A stretch of DNA of 6,461 nucleotides, taken from the NCBI GenBank assembly GCA_023249835.1, contig JAHFBY010000105.1:1-6461 (forward strand). Reading direction: 5' to 3'. The notes beneath the pieces are model-generated. The model saw only the letters and a program-made list of their open reading frames with translations. It searched no databases and was not told the DNA's origin. This DNA comes from Elusimicrobiota bacterium (lineage in GTDB: Bacteria > Elusimicrobiota > Elusimicrobia > 2-02-FULL-39-32). The translations under genes and the position numbers were made by a program. Of this stretch, positions 5,594 through 6,461 are shown piece by piece; the stretch's first letter is position 1; every line of letters begins with the position of its first letter.

Positions 5594-6461
5594 CCATATT
5601 GACGATGAGGGCCATTTAAAAATGGTGAATGTGTCTTTAAAACCAGAAACGCTGCGGTCTGCCAAAGCTTCCTGTTTTGTACAAATGTCTCTGCAAACTC
5701 TCAAAGCCTTGAAAGAAAACAATTTGCCCAAAGGAGAGGCGCTCGTATTGGCGCAAGTTGCAGGAATTCAGGCGGCCAAACAGACGCCCCACCTTATTCC
5801 TCTTTGTCACGGGTTGAACGCCAAAGAAATTACGGTTGATCTTTCCTATGCGGATAGAGGGGTTCGTATTGTTTCGAGGGTAGAAGTCGTCGCAGCAACT
5901 GGACCGGAAATGGAGGCGCTGGTGGCCGCAAGCGTAGCTGCTTTGGCGCTCTATGACATGTGCAAAGCAATAGATAAATCTATGGTGATTGGCGACCTTA
6001 AACTTATTGAGAAATCTGGAGGAAAAAGCGGCAGTTGTTTGGTTGATCTGACCGGCAATCAAGCGGTGGTTTTGACTTTAAGCGATCGCGCTTTTCAGGG
6101 AATTTACTCTGACCTTAGCGGTCCAGAGGCGCGCGCGGCGCTTTCCGAAACCGGAATTAAAATTGTGCAGCAGGAGGTTGTTCCAGATGATCTAGAAACG
6201 ATTGTGGACCGGCTAGTTTATTTTTGCGAAGTTATCAAACCTGATTTGATTCTAACTTTGGGCGGCACGGGAATGTCTCCTCGGGACGTTGCGCCGGAAG
6301 CCGCGCTCCGCGTCATCGAGCGCAAAGCGCCGGGAATTACTGAAATGCTGCGTCAGCAATCTTTTGCTAAACATCCAACTTCTTCATTTTTATCACGCGC
6401 CGTTGCCGGCATTAGGGGCAAGACTTTAATCGTTAACCTTCCGGGAAAACCTTCCGCAGTC
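5574..6461 (+). CDS. moaC: Bifunctional MoaC-MoaB fusion, 3' end cut by window
   Basis: An open frame of 296 codons runs from ATG 5574 to the window edge without a stop. Residues 1 to about 155 are MoaC, cPMP synthase: HIDDEGHLKMVNVS (8-21), TPHLIPLCHGL (71-81), TGPEMEALVAASVAALALYD (109-128), DMCKAIDKSMVI with D128 and K131 at the catalytic positions, and KSGGKSG (147-153). After a linker of a few residues a MoaB/MogA domain starts near 163: VVLTLSDRAFQGIYSD (165-180), TLGGTGMSPRDVAPEA (228-243) and SRAVAGIRGKTLIVNLPGKP (274-293). That domain adenylylates molybdopterin before Mo insertion. Both domains lie in one uninterrupted frame, so this is a true fusion. The start overlaps moaE by 20 bp; it is kept because the MoaC N-terminal motif begins within eight codons, though the ribosome site is weak. 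The usual CHPL of MoaC reads CHGL here. The last roughly 20-30 residues of MoaB are missing. MoaCB fusions are known in other bacteria. Confidence 0.93.
   Translation, partial: MKLPTFNHIDDEGHLKMVNVSLKPETLRSAKASCFVQMSLQTLKALKENNLPKGEALVLAQVAGIQAAKQTPHLIPLCHGLNAKEITVDLSYADRGVRIVSRVEVVAATGPEMEALVAASVAALALYDMCKAIDKSMVIGDLKLIEKSGGKSGSCLVDLTGNQAVVLTLSDRAFQGIYSDLSGPEARAALSETGIKIVQQEVVPDDLETIVDRLVYFCEVIKPDLILTLGGTGMSPRDVAPEAALRVIERKAPGITEMLRQQSFAKHPTSSFLSRAVAGIRGKTLIVNLPGKPSAV

Noticed and set aside
5637..6062. 141-codon open frame on the minus strand
   Set aside because: It lies wholly opposite the moaC coding region, which shows clear family motifs on the + strand; the minus translation resembles no family I know and has no ribosome site that stands out.
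6030..6070. Frameshift or decayed boundary between moaC and moaB
   Set aside because: The reading frame is continuous through the linker and both domain signatures lie in the same frame.
1..6461. CRISPR arrays, tRNA/rRNA genes, insertion sequences, att sites or direct repeats
   Set aside because: Coding sequence covers nearly the whole window and no repeated units, transposase motifs or RNA gene signatures were seen by eye.

Overview
The window is one compact, single-strand (+) bacterial gene cluster for nitrate/nitrite assimilation joined to molybdenum cofactor (Moco) biosynthesis. Eight genes fill it almost without gaps, and no gene is visible on the minus strand. In order they are: a small cytoplasmic molybdoenzyme of the sulfite oxidase/YedY fold; a NarK/NasA-type nitrate/nitrite transporter; a siroheme/4Fe-4S nitrite reductase of the ferredoxin-dependent NirA type; a PII signalling protein of the NifI1 type; moaA; moaD; moaE; and a MoaC-MoaB fusion gene that runs off the right end.

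The organism is a bacterium of moderate GC content by eye. The phylum cannot be fixed from this window. A ferredoxin-type NirA, a NifI1-like PII and a fused MoaCB point away from Enterobacteria and other well-studied proteobacterial models and toward a less-studied, possibly anaerobic or environmental lineage, but this is only a hint.

Layout: positions 1-22 hold only a Shine-Dalgarno and the tail of whatever lies upstream. The first three genes are joined by one-base TGATG stop/start overlaps. A 20-bp gap with a strong GGAGG precedes the PII gene, and moaA begins 4 bp after it. moaD follows moaA after 3 bp, moaD and moaE share ATGA, and moaE and moaCB overlap by 20 bp. No terminator or internal promoter is apparent, so a single polycistronic mRNA is the simplest reading.

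How the genes may work together: the transporter would import nitrate or nitrite and NirA would reduce nitrite to ammonium. PII would sense nitrogen/energy status. MoaA and MoaC would make cPMP, and MoaD/MoaE would make molybdopterin. The MoaB domain would act at the adenylylation/metal-insertion step. No classical Mo-bisMGD nitrate reductase (NarB/NasA/NasC) is present. Its place is taken by the sulfite-oxidase-fold protein, whose family uses the simpler, non-guanylylated cofactor. The main hypothesis from this window is that this protein is the nitrate reductase of the pathway, analogous in fold to eukaryotic nitrate reductase. The sequence supports the context but does not prove the substrate.
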